A stretch of 64,000 nucleotides of DNA from Butyrivibrio hungatei NK4A153 (GTDB lineage Bacteria; Bacillota; Clostridia; Lachnospirales; Lachnospiraceae), in NCBI RefSeq assembly GCF_000424465.1, contig NZ_KE384194.1, positions 77,145 to 141,144 of the forward strand, written 5' to 3'. Made by a program: the position numbers and the translations under genes. Positions 50,162 to 59,728 of this stretch are shown piece by piece (the stretch's first letter is position 1; the number at the start of each line of letters is the position of its first letter). Below the pieces are notes generated by a model, which was given only the letters and a program-made list of their open reading frames with translations, did no database searches and was not told where the DNA came from.

Positions 50162-51093
50162 TAAATTTCCTCTTTAACTATATATAAAGGACGCTTTTTC
50201 ACCTCGGTATAGGTCTTGGAAAGATACTGACCTACAATTCCTATGCAAAAAAGCTGTATTCCGCTTATAAGTGAGATTATACACACAAGCGAAGGCCATC
50301 CGTTTGTTTCATCGCCAAATGCCAACTTTCTCCATATCGTAAATATTATGAAGACAAAAGAAAACAAACAGAAAAACAATCCCGTAAATGCCGCAAACGA
50401 AAGCGGTATCGTTGAAAACGCCATTATTCCGTCAACCGCATATATAAAGAGCTTCCAGAAAGACCACTTAGTCTCACCCTTTCTTCTCTCCACATTTTCA
50501 AACTCAATCCACTTATTCTTAAAGCCTACCCATCCGAATATTCCCTTGGAAAAACGATTGTATTCCTTAACAGACAGCACCGCGTCAACAAACTGCCTTG
50601 TCATAAATCTATAATCTCTTGCACCGTCAACAATCTCAGTCTTGGACATTCTGTTTATCATCTTATAGAACATCCTTGCAAAAAATGATCTGATTGGAGG
50701 CTCACCTTTTCTGTTTACCCTCCTTGTAGCCACGCTGTCATATCCTTCTTCCTCAACAGCCTTATACATTTCAGGCAGAAGCGCCGGCGGATCCTGAAGA
50801 TCGCAGTCCATTATAACAACGTAGTCTCCCGCCGTCTTTTCAAGTCCCGCATATATAGCCGCCTCTTTTCCAAAATTCCTTGAAAAGCTGACAAGCTTAA
50901 CACGTTTGTCCTTATTATTGAGCTCTTTTACCATATCTACAGTCTTATCCGTCGAACCGTCATTTACATAGACAAGCTCAATATCGACATCCCGCTCTTT
51001 GAAAAAAGCTTCGTTCTTCATTAGTTCGTCGTAAAAATCCTGTATGTTTTCCTGCTCGTTATAACAAGGAACTATAACGCTCAAAAGTTTCAT
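50161..51093 (-). CDS. Polyprenyl-phosphate glycosyltransferase, GT2 family (GtrB/CsbB-like)
   Basis: A 310-residue enzyme with a GT-A domain and two C-terminal helices (about 232-258 and 268-292). SVIVPCYNEQENIQDFYDEL, YVNDGSTDKT, FSRNFGKEAAIYAGLE and MDCDLQDPPALLPEM are the family's blocks, with the DxD-like metal site in the last. RRKGETKWSFWKLFIYAVDG matches GtrB/YfdH proteins. It should form an undecaprenyl-phosphate sugar used by the GT-C enzymes at the operon's end. It is the first gene after a well-formed promoter, and GGAG lies seven bases before the ATG. Confidence 0.86.
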   Translation of the reverse strand: MKLLSVIVPCYNEQENIQDFYDELMKNEAFFKERDVDIELVYVNDGSTDKTVDMVKELNNKDKRVKLVSFSRNFGKEAAIYAGLEKTAGDYVVIMDCDLQDPPALLPEMYKAVEEEGYDSVATRRVNRKGEPPIRSFFARMFYKMINRMSKTEIVDGARDYRFMTRQFVDAVLSVKEYNRFSKGIFGWVGFKNKWIEFENVERRKGETKWSFWKLFIYAVDGIMAFSTIPLSFAAFTGLFFCLFSFVFIIFTIWRKLAFGDETNGWPSLVCIISLISGIQLFCIGIVGQYLSKTYTEVKKRPLYIVKEEI

Positions 51094-51150
51094 AATTTTT
51101 CTCCAAATCGTCCTGTCTTAAAAATGTATAAATGCGCAGTCCTATTCAAT

Positions 51151-51179
51151 ATTCTACACTTAAAGCGCCTGTCTTTCAA
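51151..51179 (-). promoter_or_regulatory. Sigma-A promoter of glycan module A
   Basis: On the minus strand TTGAAA (51174-51179) and TAGAAT (51151-51156) are separated by 17 bases, each matching five of six consensus positions. The -10 is 58 bases before the ATG at 51093. Gaps between genes downstream are short or overlapping to 37438, so one transcript could span the module. Confidence 0.7.
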
Positions 51180-51202
51180 CGAACAAAAATTTGATGTCCC
51201 AT

Positions 51203-51257
51203 GTTAAAAAGTGATAAACTATGATAAAATAAACACTTAATAAGAAGAATTTATCAT
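51203..51257 (+). promoter_or_regulatory. gmd promoter with repeated TGATAAA boxes
   Basis: An extended -10 (TG-A-TAAAAT, TAAAAT at 51225-51230) lies 16 bases after a weak -35 (GTTAAA, 51203-51208). Over it lie two direct TGATAAA boxes at 51212-51218 and 51222-51228, exactly one helical turn apart, and an inverted copy (TTTATCA) at 51250-51256. This arrangement could be an operator for a regulator of the GDP-fucose genes. The AGGAGT ribosome binding site follows. Confidence 0.45.
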
Positions 51258-51274
51258 AAAATTTAGGAGTACAC

Positions 51275-52366
51275 ATGGGTAAAACAGCACTTATTACAGG
51301 TATAACAGGACAGGACGGTTCTTACCTTGCAGAATTTCTTTTGGAGAAAGGATATGATGTGCACGGAGTCATCAGAAGATCTTCTGTAGATTTTCGTGAA
51401 AGAATCGCGCATCTTGAAGGAAAGCCTCACTTCCATCTTCACTACGGAGATCTCGGAGATTCAATGAGTATCCTTGGCGTTGTTTCTAAAGTAAAACCTG
51501 ACGAGATATACAATCTCGCAGCACAGTCACATGTGCAGGTATCTTTTGATTCGCCTGAGTTTACGGCAGATGTTGACGCTACCGGCGTATTAAGAGTTCT
51601 TGAAGCTGTACGTCAGTGTGGTCTTGCAGATACATGTAGAATATATCAGGCATCAACTTCAGAATTATACGGAAAGGTTGAAGAAGTTCCCCAGAATGAG
51701 AACACTCCTTTCCATCCATACAGTCCATACGCTGTTGCCAAGCTTTACGGCTACTGGATCGTAAAAGAGTACAGAGAAGCTTACAATATGTTCTGCTGCT
51801 CGGGAATCCTCTTTAATCACGAATCAGAGCGCCGCGGAGAGACCTTCGTTACACGTAAGATCACTCTTTCCGCATCACGTATCGCTCAGGGTAAACAGGA
51901 CAAGCTCTATCTCGGTAATCTCTCAAGCCTTCGTGACTGGGGCTACGCAAAAGATTACGTAGAATGTATGTGGCTCATTCTTCAGAATGACAAACCCGAA
52001 GATTTTGTTATCGCAACAGGTGTACAGCACTCAGTCCGTGAATTTGCACAGCTTGCTTTCCACTATGCAGGAATCGAGCTTGAATTTAAGGGCGAAGGCG
52101 CTGAAGAAAAGGGTTATGACAAAGCAACAGGCAAGGTACTTGTTGAAGTATCACCCGATTTCTACAGACCTACAGACGTTGTTAATCTCTGGGGCGATCC
52201 CACTAAAGCAAAAGAAAAACTCCACTGGAATCCTCAGACAACATCTTTTGAAGAGCTCGTTAAGATCATGGTTGAACACGATATGGCCAAAGTTGCGGTT
52301 GAAAGAGCCAACGAGCATGTTGAATTTAATCTCGCAGAGTTTCTTGAAAAAGGTATTGATAAGTAA
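51275..52366 (+). CDS. gmd: GDP-mannose 4,6-dehydratase
   Basis: A 363-residue SDR enzyme that converts GDP-D-mannose to GDP-4-keto-6-deoxy-mannose with bound [19 protein letters not shown] is the cofactor loop, STSELYGKV and [12 protein letters not shown] carry the catalytic Ser/Thr, Tyr and Lys, and [18 protein letters not shown] is a Gmd signature. AGGAGT precedes the ATG. It forms a two-gene plus-strand operon with fcl, 21 bases downstream. Phosphomannomutase and GDP-mannose pyrophosphorylase are not in the window and must be elsewhere. Confidence 0.96.
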   Translation: MGKTALITGITGQDGSYLAEFLLEKGYDVHGVIRRSSVDFRERIAHLEGKPHFHLHYGDLGDSMSILGVVSKVKPDEIYNLAAQSHVQVSFDSPEFTADVDATGVLRVLEAVRQCGLADTCRIYQASTSELYGKVEEVPQNENTPFHPYSPYAVAKLYGYWIVKEYREAYNMFCCSGILFNHESERRGETFVTRKITLSASRIAQGKQDKLYLGNLSSLRDWGYAKDYVECMWLILQNDKPEDFVIATGVQHSVREFAQLAFHYAGIELEFKGEGAEEKGYDKATGKVLVEVSPDFYRPTDVVNLWGDPTKAKEKLHWNPQTTSFEELVKIMVEHDMAKVAVERANEHVEFNLAEFLEKGIDK

Positions 52367-52387
52367 TCAAAGAAAGAGGCGAATAAC

Positions 52388-53332
52388 ATGATGGAGAAAA
52401 ATGACAAAATATATGTTGCGGGACACAGAGGAATGGTTGGTTCCGCAATTGTCAGAGAGCTCAAAAACCAGGGCTATTTCAATATAGTTACAAGAACCCA
52501 CAAAGAGCTTGATCTTACAAGACAGGATGCTGTTGAGAAATTTTTCGAAGAAGAACAGCCCGACTACGTTTTCCTTGCAGCTGCCAAAGTTGGCGGAATC
52601 ATGGGTAACTCCGAAGCTCTCGCTGATTTCATGTATGAGAACATGATCCTTGAGATGAACGTTATACACGCAGCATGGAAGAACGGATGTAGAAAGCTTG
52701 AATTCCTCGGATCATCCTGCATATATCCCAGAATGGCTCCTCAGCCGATGAAAGAGGATTGCCTTCTGACATCTTCTCTTGAGAAAACAAATGAAGCATA
52801 TGCTCTTGCTAAGATATCCGGACTTAAGTACTGTGAGTACCTTAACAAGCAGTATGGAACCGATTATATTTCCGTAATGCCCACAAACCTTTACGGACCT
52901 AATGACAACTACCATCCCACTCACTCTCATGTTCTTCCGGCACTTATCAGAAGATTCCATGAGGCAAAGGAACAGAATCTCCCCTACGTTACATGCTGGG
53001 GCGACGGAAGTCCTTTGAGAGAGTTCTTATACGTAGACGATCTTGCAAACCTCTGTGTATTCCTTATGAATAACTACAGCGGCGATGAGACTGTCAATGC
53101 AGGTACAGGAAAAGAGCTCACGATAAAAGAGCTCACAGAGAAAGTTGCTTCGATCATCGGCTACACAGGCGAGATCAGATGGGATCCTTCGAAGCCGAAC
53201 GGAACTCCCAGAAAGCTCCTTGACGTATCAAAAGCAAAAGCACTTGGCTGGACCTACAAAACTGAGCTTGATGACGGTATCAAGCTTGCCTACAAAGATT
53301 TCCTTGAAAATCCTATGCGCGCAGAGCGCTGA
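52388..53332 (+). CDS. fcl: GDP-L-fucose synthase
   Basis: A 314-residue SDR epimerase/reductase that completes GDP-L-fucose synthesis from the Gmd product with NADPH. YVAGHRGMVGSAIVREL is the cofactor loop. AAKVGGIMGN, FLGSSCIYPRMAPQPMKED and NEAYALAKISGLKYCE give the catalytic Ser, Tyr and Lys plus the Cys and His used in C3/C5 epimerisation. PTNLYGPNDNY is also conserved. AGAGG precedes two adjacent ATG codons, and the first is chosen. L-fucose probably enters one of the two neighbouring glycans. Confidence 0.95.
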   Translation: MMEKNDKIYVAGHRGMVGSAIVRELKNQGYFNIVTRTHKELDLTRQDAVEKFFEEEQPDYVFLAAAKVGGIMGNSEALADFMYENMILEMNVIHAAWKNGCRKLEFLGSSCIYPRMAPQPMKEDCLLTSSLEKTNEAYALAKISGLKYCEYLNKQYGTDYISVMPTNLYGPNDNYHPTHSHVLPALIRRFHEAKEQNLPYVTCWGDGSPLREFLYVDDLANLCVFLMNNYSGDETVNAGTGKELTIKELTEKVASIIGYTGEIRWDPSKPNGTPRKLLDVSKAKALGWTYKTELDDGIKLAYKDFLENPMRAER

Positions 53333-53347
53333 TGCTCGCCGTGACAG

Positions 53348-53401
53348 GCCACAGGTACATTTATCCGAATGCTCCCATATTCGGATAAATGTACCTGTGG
53401 C
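53348..53401. terminator. Perfect 23-bp inverted repeat after fcl, probable bidirectional transcript end
   Basis: Two 23-base arms (53348-53370 and 53379-53401, starting GCCACAGGTACATTTATCCG) pair perfectly around the 8-base loop GCTCCCAT. It lies between convergent genes (fcl ends 53332, the membrane protein gene ends 53454), where a terminator is expected. Neither strand has a proper T-tract, so it may act differently, for example as a processed 3' end. Confidence 0.6.
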
Positions 53402-53453
53402 TATTCTATAGCCGGGCATTCAGCTTACCATAATTCTTATTTTTTCTCGATGC

Positions 53454-55256
53454 TTAATTTGCTTTTTTGAATCCGTCTTCTATTCTGTCTCCTCTGAATT
53501 CCAGCTTTCCTGTGAGGTTTTCAGGGGAGGACGGGAATGGCTCGTAGCCTACGCGGTCGCCTTCTGTCGGATAATAGAATGTGACTCCGTTTACTTCGTA
53601 GGGTTTAACTTCGTACACTCCGTAGTCCTGTTGTTTTAAAAGATACAAAGGATTAAATCTTTTTTCTGCTTCAGCGACGAGATTAACACCTTTGAATGTA
53701 ATCCATAAAAGCACTACGGCGGTGAAGCTCTTGAAAAAGACTTCTTTTTTGCGCTTATCGAATTTATTTATGATAAGGATAACTACTCTTCCCAGAATGA
53801 CTACAGCTGTAAGTAGCGCGAATACAATACCGTATCTTATAAGCGGAGCACTTGCCATCCAGAAAAGGAAGCACGTTATCATTGTTCCGCCGATAGCGAA
53901 AAAGTCACCTGTCCTAAGCATGCTTCGCATTTTGATATCAAATATTTTTCCGGTGATTTTTTTATCACCAAGTGCTCCTTCCCTGGCATCCACCAGAATA
54001 TAGTGGACTGAAAGAAGTACATATATAAAAATAGCCACAACATCCAGAATAATGACCATTTTATTAAAGGATGAAAGATCCGAAAACCACTTCGGAAACC
54101 ACTCTGTAAATGACATATGCACATGATTCGGCACATCCGAAAAGCCTCTTCCGAATGTCTTTATCTCAAGCGCGTCATATTCCGCAACGCCCTTTGGAAT
54201 CTTCCAGTCAACGTCAAATAGATCTATTGCAGTCACAGGATACATCAGCCATCCCGATATGATCACATTTCTCACAAAAAACGGAACAGCAATGATAAAT
54301 GCCCCCAGAATTGATGAATAGAACACCTGAAGTTTGTGTTTTGTCCTGTTGCTCAAAAGTCTGTATATCGGAATGGTAGCCACCAGCATAAGCGGAGCCG
54401 CTACCAGCTTTATAGTTGTTGCATAGACGCTTAAAAAGGTCAGGAAGATATACGGCACATATGAATGCTCGTGTCGCACATACAGGTCAAGCCATTTGAT
54501 CACTATATAAAATACCAGCGTTGCAACAAAGTAGTCTGATGCAGGCGCGACCATCTCATCAAATATTCCAAAAAGATAATAGATCGCAGCAAGTCTTGCA
54601 AAATCGGATATTATGATATTTCCTCTCCGTATAATGCTCTTTAACTCAACACATTCCCACGCAAGGACAAGAGCAAAGAATCCGGCCATAACATGATAAG
54701 ACCGGTCAAGTTGCAGAAATTTCATGCTAAAGAGCGCAGAAAGCGGAAACGCAGCACTGTTATATGCAAGTCTTACATGAAGATTTCCAAGTCCTTTTAC
54801 CACTCCGTACTCTTCTATCCACTTAATAGCCTGCGCATGATAAAGGTCGGAATCATAATGCATGATTCCGCTTGAAGTTCCGTAAGCCATCAAAAAGAAA
54901 ACGACCAGGTAAAGTATTCTGCTTTTGTATGAACGGATAATTCGAAGAAGCATCCTGAGTTCTTCACTCATTTTATCCCTGTAAACAACACCAAAGATAC
55001 AAGCGAAGAACATTAGAAAAACATGACAATTCAACTCGACTTTGTCAAATATACTCCAGATCTGTGCATAAACTGTTGAAATCAAGACACCGCTCATTAT
55101 GTAGCCGGTGTGAGAATGAAATCGGTAGGCTTTTTCACCGCCTTTTTGCATAGCTTTACCACGCTTTGAAAAAGGCAGCATAATATTTATGAAACCATAT
55201 CCTATCAGGTATGTTGTTACAATGACATACAACCAAATAAGAACAACTGATAACAT
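53454..55256 (-). CDS. LIC_10190-type polytopic membrane protein (possible GT-C enzyme)
   Basis: A 600-residue protein with about twelve helices. The large first outer loop contains GIMHYDSDLYHAQAIKWIEE and GNLHVRLAYNSAAFPLSALF, a block I associate with LIC_10190-like membrane proteins found in surface-glycan loci. Acidic residues in that loop again recall GT-C enzymes. A soluble C-terminal tail (about 530-600) is rich in aromatic and charged residues. No good ribosome binding site is visible. It is separated from the other glycan genes by gmd-fcl and is the last gene of the minus-strand run from cdaA and rmlD. Its biochemical role is unknown. Confidence 0.65.
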   Translation of the reverse strand: MLSVVLIWLYVIVTTYLIGYGFINIMLPFSKRGKAMQKGGEKAYRFHSHTGYIMSGVLISTVYAQIWSIFDKVELNCHVFLMFFACIFGVVYRDKMSEELRMLLRIIRSYKSRILYLVVFFLMAYGTSSGIMHYDSDLYHAQAIKWIEEYGVVKGLGNLHVRLAYNSAAFPLSALFSMKFLQLDRSYHVMAGFFALVLAWECVELKSIIRRGNIIISDFARLAAIYYLFGIFDEMVAPASDYFVATLVFYIVIKWLDLYVRHEHSYVPYIFLTFLSVYATTIKLVAAPLMLVATIPIYRLLSNRTKHKLQVFYSSILGAFIIAVPFFVRNVIISGWLMYPVTAIDLFDVDWKIPKGVAEYDALEIKTFGRGFSDVPNHVHMSFTEWFPKWFSDLSSFNKMVIILDVVAIFIYVLLSVHYILVDAREGALGDKKITGKIFDIKMRSMLRTGDFFAIGGTMITCFLFWMASAPLIRYGIVFALLTAVVILGRVVILIINKFDKRKKEVFFKSFTAVVLLWITFKGVNLVAEAEKRFNPLYLLKQQDYGVYEVKPYEVNGVTFYYPTEGDRVGYEPFPSSPENLTGKLEFRGDRIEDGFKKAN

Positions 55257-55286
55257 GCTGCAACTAGCCCCCGATCCATTAGATAA

Positions 55287-55739
55287 TCAAATAGTCATCA
55301 AATAGCCTATCAATGTTCCAAGTAAAGCTCCAAAGAGAACCTGCATAGGAGTATGTCCGACAAACTCCTTGAGCTTCTCTTCTACAGGTATATCCTTATC
55401 AAGCTGAAGGAACCAATCCATCATATTGTTAATCACCTTAGCCTGAATGCCTGTCTCCCATCTTACTCCCATTGCATCATGCATTACGATAAGCGCAAGA
55501 ACTGCCGAAATAGCAAATTCAAATGAACTTGCTCCGTACAACACGCATGTTGATGAAACGACTGCCATGACCGTCGCGGAATGTGAACTGGGCATTCCTC
55601 CATCACCCATAAGTCTCTCGGGATTAAAGCTCTTATTTACAATCACATATAATATTGTTTTAAGTACCTGTGCAACAAACCATCCGCTACAAGCAGCAAC
55701 CAATACTTTGTTACCCAGTATGTCATTCCAAAACTGCAT
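55287..55739 (-). CDS. Divergent PAP2-family membrane protein (DUF212, YuiD-like)
   Basis: A 150-residue protein with four or so membrane helices. GDGGMPSSHSATVMAV near 46-61 is the hallmark of divergent PAP2 proteins, a membrane-bound variant of lipid phosphate phosphatases. The canonical PAP2 third motif is not obvious. VMHDAMGVRWETGIQA follows as in YuiD. GAGG precedes the ATG by five bases. A role in recycling undecaprenyl diphosphate is plausible beside glycan genes but unproven. Confidence 0.88.
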   Translation of the reverse strand: MQFWNDILGNKVLVAACSGWFVAQVLKTILYVIVNKSFNPERLMGDGGMPSSHSATVMAVVSSTCVLYGASSFEFAISAVLALIVMHDAMGVRWETGIQAKVINNMMDWFLQLDKDIPVEEKLKEFVGHTPMQVLFGALLGTLIGYLMTI

Positions 55740-55771
55740 TCAAACCTCTATTTTGCTTAATTTTACTATTA

Positions 55772-56647
55772 TTACAAAAGTTCCTTAAGGTACTGCTCAA
55801 TTGCATCGTGCCAGTCTGCAAACATGAAGTCTGTTGTAAGTTTCAACATATAATTCTCCAAAATGCTGTATGCCGGCCTGGGGGCGGACTGAGGATTCTT
55901 TGCCTGATATTCCGCTGTGGTCACATGATTGACCTTAGTTTTCTTTCCTGCAATTCTGAAAATTTCTTCTGTGAAATCAGCCCAGTTTGTATCACCTTCA
56001 CATGTTCCGTGGAAAATTCCGTAGTTCTCCGTATTCATAAGATAATGAATAGCTTTTGCAAGCTCAGTCGTGCTTGTAGGATTACCAAGCTGATCGTTTA
56101 CAACGCTTATCTCGTCGTGATTCTCAGACAGTTTAAGCATTGTCTTTACAAAGTTCTTGCCGTCTCCGTAAAGCCATGCGGTTCTGATAATAAAGTAGTT
56201 TTTCGCAAACTGCTTTACAAACTCTTCTCCGGCAAGTTTTGTCTTACCATAAACACTCACAGGGCCTGTGGCATCAAACTCTGTGTATGGTTTTGTTGCA
56301 TTTCCCGCAAATACATAGTCGGTAGACACATGTACAAGCTTTGCACCAACCTCTGTTGATGCTATAGACAGATTTCTTGGTCCAATGGCATTAATCTTGT
56401 ATGAGAGGTCAACATCGCTCTCCTGCTTATCTACTGCGGTATACGCAGCGCAATTTATCACTGCCTTGGGCTTAACTTCCTTAACAAGCTTAATTACGGA
56501 ATCAACATTTGTAATGTCCAAAGGAATAATTCCCTCTCCCTCAAACACATCGGTATTTACGATCTCATATTTTCCTGTTGCTCCAAGTTCCTTATTTATC
56601 GCTCTTCCAAGCTGTCCATTACATCCCGTAACAATTATCTTATCCAT
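55772..56647 (-). CDS. rmlD: dTDP-4-dehydrorhamnose reductase
   Basis: A 291-residue SDR-type reductase that makes dTDP-L-rhamnose with NAD(P)H. IIVTGCNGQLGRAINKEL is the cofactor loop, STDYVFAGNATKPYTEFD holds the catalytic Thr, and SVYGKTKLAGEEFVKQF the Tyr and Lys. RTAWLYGDGKNFVKTML is also typical. AAGGGAG lies five bases before the ATG. RmlA, RmlB and RmlC are not in the window. It sits alone after HPr, with hairpins in the gap. Confidence 0.94.
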   Translation of the reverse strand: MDKIIVTGCNGQLGRAINKELGATGKYEIVNTDVFEGEGIIPLDITNVDSVIKLVKEVKPKAVINCAAYTAVDKQESDVDLSYKINAIGPRNLSIASTEVGAKLVHVSTDYVFAGNATKPYTEFDATGPVSVYGKTKLAGEEFVKQFAKNYFIIRTAWLYGDGKNFVKTMLKLSENHDEISVVNDQLGNPTSTTELAKAIHYLMNTENYGIFHGTCEGDTNWADFTEEIFRIAGKKTKVNHVTTAEYQAKNPQSAPRPAYSILENYMLKLTTDFMFADWHDAIEQYLKELL

Positions 56648-56700
56648 CGCTACTCCCTTTTACTTCCTGTATATATTAATCTTGTAGTTAACTTAGCAAA

Positions 56701-56768
56701 CGGACGGCATAACTGCCGTCCGCCTTATATTCTTGTCAATCTGCGCATGTGACATATATTATCACATG
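56701..56768. other. Two inverted repeats between HPr and rmlD genes
   Basis: CGGACGGCA/TGCCGTCCG (56701-56722) is a perfect 9-bp GC-rich stem with a 4-base loop. On the minus strand it is followed by TTTGCTAAG, a weak T-tract. Nearer the HPr stop, CATGTGA (56746-56752) and TCACATG (56762-56768) form a second stem. Together they probably attenuate or end the cdaA-cdaR-glmM-HPr transcript. A weak promoter for rmlD (TTGCTA and TATATA-like boxes) may follow. Confidence 0.5.
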
Positions 56769-56774
56769 TACGGC

Positions 56775-57038
56775 TTATTCGCCAAGTCCTCCCTCGATTG
56801 CTTCAACCATTGCACTCATGGCTTCTTCTTCATCGGGGCCTTCACAATTAAACTCAAGTTCGTCGCCGCATTTAACGCAAGCGCCGAGAACACTCAAAAC
56901 ACTTTTTGCATTGGCAACATTGTCACCGTACGAAAAAGTTATATGTGATTTAAAATTCATAGCCACTTTACAAAGATTTCCCGCAGGTCTCAAGTGCAAA
57001 CCTGTAGGGTTTGTAATGACTACCTTCTTACTAACCAT
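56775..57038 (-). CDS. HPr-family phosphocarrier protein
   Basis: An 87-residue HPr. TGLHLRPAG contains His15, the residue phosphorylated by enzyme I, and NAKSVLSVLG contains Ser46, the site of HPr kinase. Both are at the canonical positions, so it can in principle serve PTS transport and carbon-catabolite control. The C-terminus EGGLGE resembles that of Bacillus HPr. It begins directly after the glmM stop, with GAGGAGG 11 bases before the ATG, and so appears co-transcribed with the c-di-AMP and peptidoglycan-precursor genes. It could be either the main HPr or a second copy. Confidence 0.9.
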   Translation of the reverse strand: MVSKKVVITNPTGLHLRPAGNLCKVAMNFKSHITFSYGDNVANAKSVLSVLGACVKCGDELEFNCEGPDEEEAMSAMVEAIEGGLGE

Positions 57039-58388
57039 TTATAACATAACCTCCTCGATCAACTTCGCAAGCTTTTTAGCTTCTTCATCAATCTTAGTCT
57101 GCTCCTTACCTTCGATCATTACTCTTACAAGCGGTTCTGTTCCCGAAGGTCTTATAAGCACTCTTCCGTCTCCCGCAAATTCTTTTTCAAGTTCTGCTAT
57201 AGCACTTGCAATCTCCGGATATTCCATGAACGCATCTTTCTTGTGTGTAGGAACATGCGCGTTTACCAATGCCTGAGGCATTACTTCCATGACCTGCGAA
57301 AGCTCTGAAAGCGGTTTGCCTGTAACTACCATAACTTCAAGAAGATGCAAAGCCGACAACAGACCGTCTCCGGTAGTATTGTCATCAAGGAAAATGATAT
57401 GTCCCGACTGCTCTCCACCAAGGTTCGCACCGATTTCTTTCATATGCTCAAGCACATAGCGGTCACCGACCTTAGTCTTATCCACCTGGATGCCTTCTCT
57501 CTCTGCCATCTTAAAGAATCCAAGGTTACTCATTACAGTGGCAACGATTGTATTCTTGGCAAGTTTACCGTTATCCTTCATAAACTTACCGATAATAGCC
57601 ATTATCTCGTCACCGTCGACCATCTTACCTTTTTCATCAACAGCGAGGAATCTGTCAGCATCTCCGTCGAAAGCAAGTCCGATATTTGCCTTCTCGGTAA
57701 CAACTCTTCCCATAAGCTCTTCCATATGAGTTGAACCGCATCCCGCATTAATGTTGGTTCCGTCGGGATTGTTGTGAATCACTACAACTTCTGCGCCTAA
57801 CTGTCTTATTGCCTCAACAGAAGTATAATACGAAGCACCCTCTGCGCAGTCCATTACGATTTTCATTCCTGCAAGGCTGATATCAACTGCTCTAAGATTG
57901 TGATTTATATATTCTTCTTTTGCATCACTTCTGTTCTTGATTTTGCCGACTCCGGCACCTGTAGGCATCTTAACGCCTTCCATATTGTTCTTTATAAGTG
58001 CCTCAATCTCATCCTCAAGTTCATCAGGAAGCTTATAACCATTTGCATCAAAAAACTTTATCCCATTAAATTCCATCGGATTATGTGAAGCCGAAATAAC
58101 TACACCGGCATCAACTCTGTATTTTCTTGTAAGATATGCAACGGCGGGAGTAGGGATAACTCCTACATTTACTACATCTGCACCTACAGAACATGCACCT
58201 GCCATAAGTGCACTTGCAAGCATATCTCCCGATAATCTTGTATCACATCCCACCATTATGGTTGGTCTGTGGTTAACTTCTTTTGAAAGAACATAGGCTC
58301 CTGCCTGTCCAAGCTGCATTGCAAGAAGCGGTGTCAACTCATCATTTGCTACGCCTCTTACACCATCTGTTCCAAATAATCTGCCCAT
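57039..58388 (-). CDS. glmM: Phosphoglucosamine mutase
   Basis: A 449-residue enzyme that interconverts glucosamine-6-phosphate and glucosamine-1-phosphate on the way to UDP-GlcNAc. [12 protein letters not shown] starts the protein, the phosphoserine is Ser101 in [28 protein letters not shown] binds Mg, GEQSGH is the sugar-binding loop and [12 protein letters not shown] the phosphate site. GAGG precedes the ATG by eight bases. The order cdaA-cdaR-glmM is widely conserved in Firmicutes, and GlmM is known to bind and restrain CdaA. It also feeds the UDP-GlcNAc used by the glycan genes here. Confidence 0.97.
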   Translation of the reverse strand: MGRLFGTDGVRGVANDELTPLLAMQLGQAGAYVLSKEVNHRPTIMVGCDTRLSGDMLASALMAGACSVGADVVNVGVIPTPAVAYLTRKYRVDAGVVISASHNPMEFNGIKFFDANGYKLPDELEDEIEALIKNNMEGVKMPTGAGVGKIKNRSDAKEEYINHNLRAVDISLAGMKIVMDCAEGASYYTSVEAIRQLGAEVVVIHNNPDGTNINAGCGSTHMEELMGRVVTEKANIGLAFDGDADRFLAVDEKGKMVDGDEIMAIIGKFMKDNGKLAKNTIVATVMSNLGFFKMAEREGIQVDKTKVGDRYVLEHMKEIGANLGGEQSGHIIFLDDNTTGDGLLSALHLLEVMVVTGKPLSELSQVMEVMPQALVNAHVPTHKKDAFMEYPEIASAIAELEKEFAGDGRVLIRPSGTEPLVRVMIEGKEQTKIDEEAKKLAKLIEEVML

Positions 58389-58402
58389 CGTAATAACCTC
58401 AT

Positions 58403-59728
58403 TTAATTAGTTTTATTAACACGAACGTATACTTCAACGTCGTCCGATGCTTTAACTCCTTCAGGAAGGTTGTTCCATTTAACTTTTGCACTGTAAACAC
58501 CGTCTCTCAGTGTTTCTGTGCCGTTTTCTTTGACTAACTGCGTAGCGTCAACGGAACCTTTCAAAGCATTCTCATCAACAGCCGCAAGCGCAGAATCCAA
58601 ACCAAGAAGAGTAAGCGCTACGGAATCATATTCATTGGTATCAACTTTAATATCATATCCCTGAACAGGGTTCTCAACACCAATATTCTTTATATCAACC
58701 GCAAAGTTTTTGGATGATAGCTTACCGATACTTACCACTACCGTTGCTTTTGCTTTTGAATCCTCTCCGAAACGAACGCCGTCGGGAAGATATTTATCAA
58801 GTTCCACGGTATAGTTAAGATCCTGTGTCCTACCCGCTATATCAAGCTCAGAGTCGTTTATCGTGATCTCTTTTATCTTAGATATAACTTTTGAATCACC
58901 TGCTATCTGAACCTTATCAGGCGTGCTCACTGTTCCGGTAACCGCATAACCGTCTGCGGGTTCTCCCGATACAACACACCTGATCGGCACAAATTTACCT
59001 TCAAGTATCTCAACTTCCGCCCTTACAGTGGGTTTTCCATTATTATTTATGATCTTTACACGTGAAGCATCAACATCATTTGTCTCGACAACTTCATCAT
59101 TCTTATCACGAAGTACGATATTGGCGGTTACGTTCATTGTACGTGTAAGTCCCGCTACATCTATCTCCGCTGTTGCTTTCGTAACATTGTTGACCACCGA
59201 TTCGGGGCCTTCTATCTTAACCTGATCAAGCTCAATTGCTTTATCACCGACAATATATTTATCATCGGGATGTCCGATCTGAACAGGCTTGAGTTCAAGC
59301 GTCTTGCTTATCTTCTTTTCAACGTTGTACTCCAACTTATCGTTGCTTAATTCTATATCTACGATATCAGTACCGTTGTTGTTCTCTACCACCGCTTCAA
59401 TAGGTATTGCTCTTACTGTGCTGTCGGTACCTTGAACAGGCAAATTTTTTAAATCCGCTACCAGTTTTATATCATTGTTGGTCAATGTATCAACTATAGA
59501 TTTCTTTCCTTTGACCTTTACGCTCTGGCTAAGATCTGATGAATCCACTGCCCATCCGACAAGATTATTATTCTTTAAATAGTTACTGTTATCGACAATC
59601 TTGACCTGAACATCTCTGATCTGCCTTGAAATCTGAGGGTCCTGATTATTTGTCACAGACAACCATATAACACCAGCAAATACCAGCGAAGCAAGCTTAA
59701 GCCCAAAATTTGACATGATCTTCTTCAT
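58403..59728 (-). CDS. cdaR: YbbR-domain protein CdaR
   Basis: A 441-residue protein with one N-terminal membrane helix (about 8-25, [19 protein letters not shown]) and about four repeated YbbR domains outside, visible as recurring segments such as [23 protein letters not shown] and [13 protein letters not shown]. The last domain ends [20 protein letters not shown]. CdaR partners CdaA and modulates c-di-AMP synthesis. The start overlaps the cdaA stop by 4 bases, in the order known from Bacillus and Listeria. Confidence 0.94.
   Translation of the reverse strand: MKKIMSNFGLKLASLVFAGVIWLSVTNNQDPQISRQIRDVQVKIVDNSNYLKNNNLVGWAVDSSDLSQSVKVKGKKSIVDTLTNNDIKLVADLKNLPVQGTDSTVRAIPIEAVVENNNGTDIVDIELSNDKLEYNVEKKISKTLELKPVQIGHPDDKYIVGDKAIELDQVKIEGPESVVNNVTKATAEIDVAGLTRTMNVTANIVLRDKNDEVVETNDVDASRVKIINNNGKPTVRAEVEILEGKFVPIRCVVSGEPADGYAVTGTVSTPDKVQIAGDSKVISKIKEITINDSELDIAGRTQDLNYTVELDKYLPDGVRFGEDSKAKATVVVSIGKLSSKNFAVDIKNIGVENPVQGYDIKVDTNEYDSVALTLLGLDSALAAVDENALKGSVDATQLVKENGTETLRDGVYSAKVKWNNLPEGVKASDDVEVYVRVNKTN

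Noticed and set aside
55670-56359. Plus-strand frame of 229 codons opposite rmlD and the PAP2 gene
   Set aside because: Antisense to two clearly recognised genes; cysteine-rich random-looking translation.
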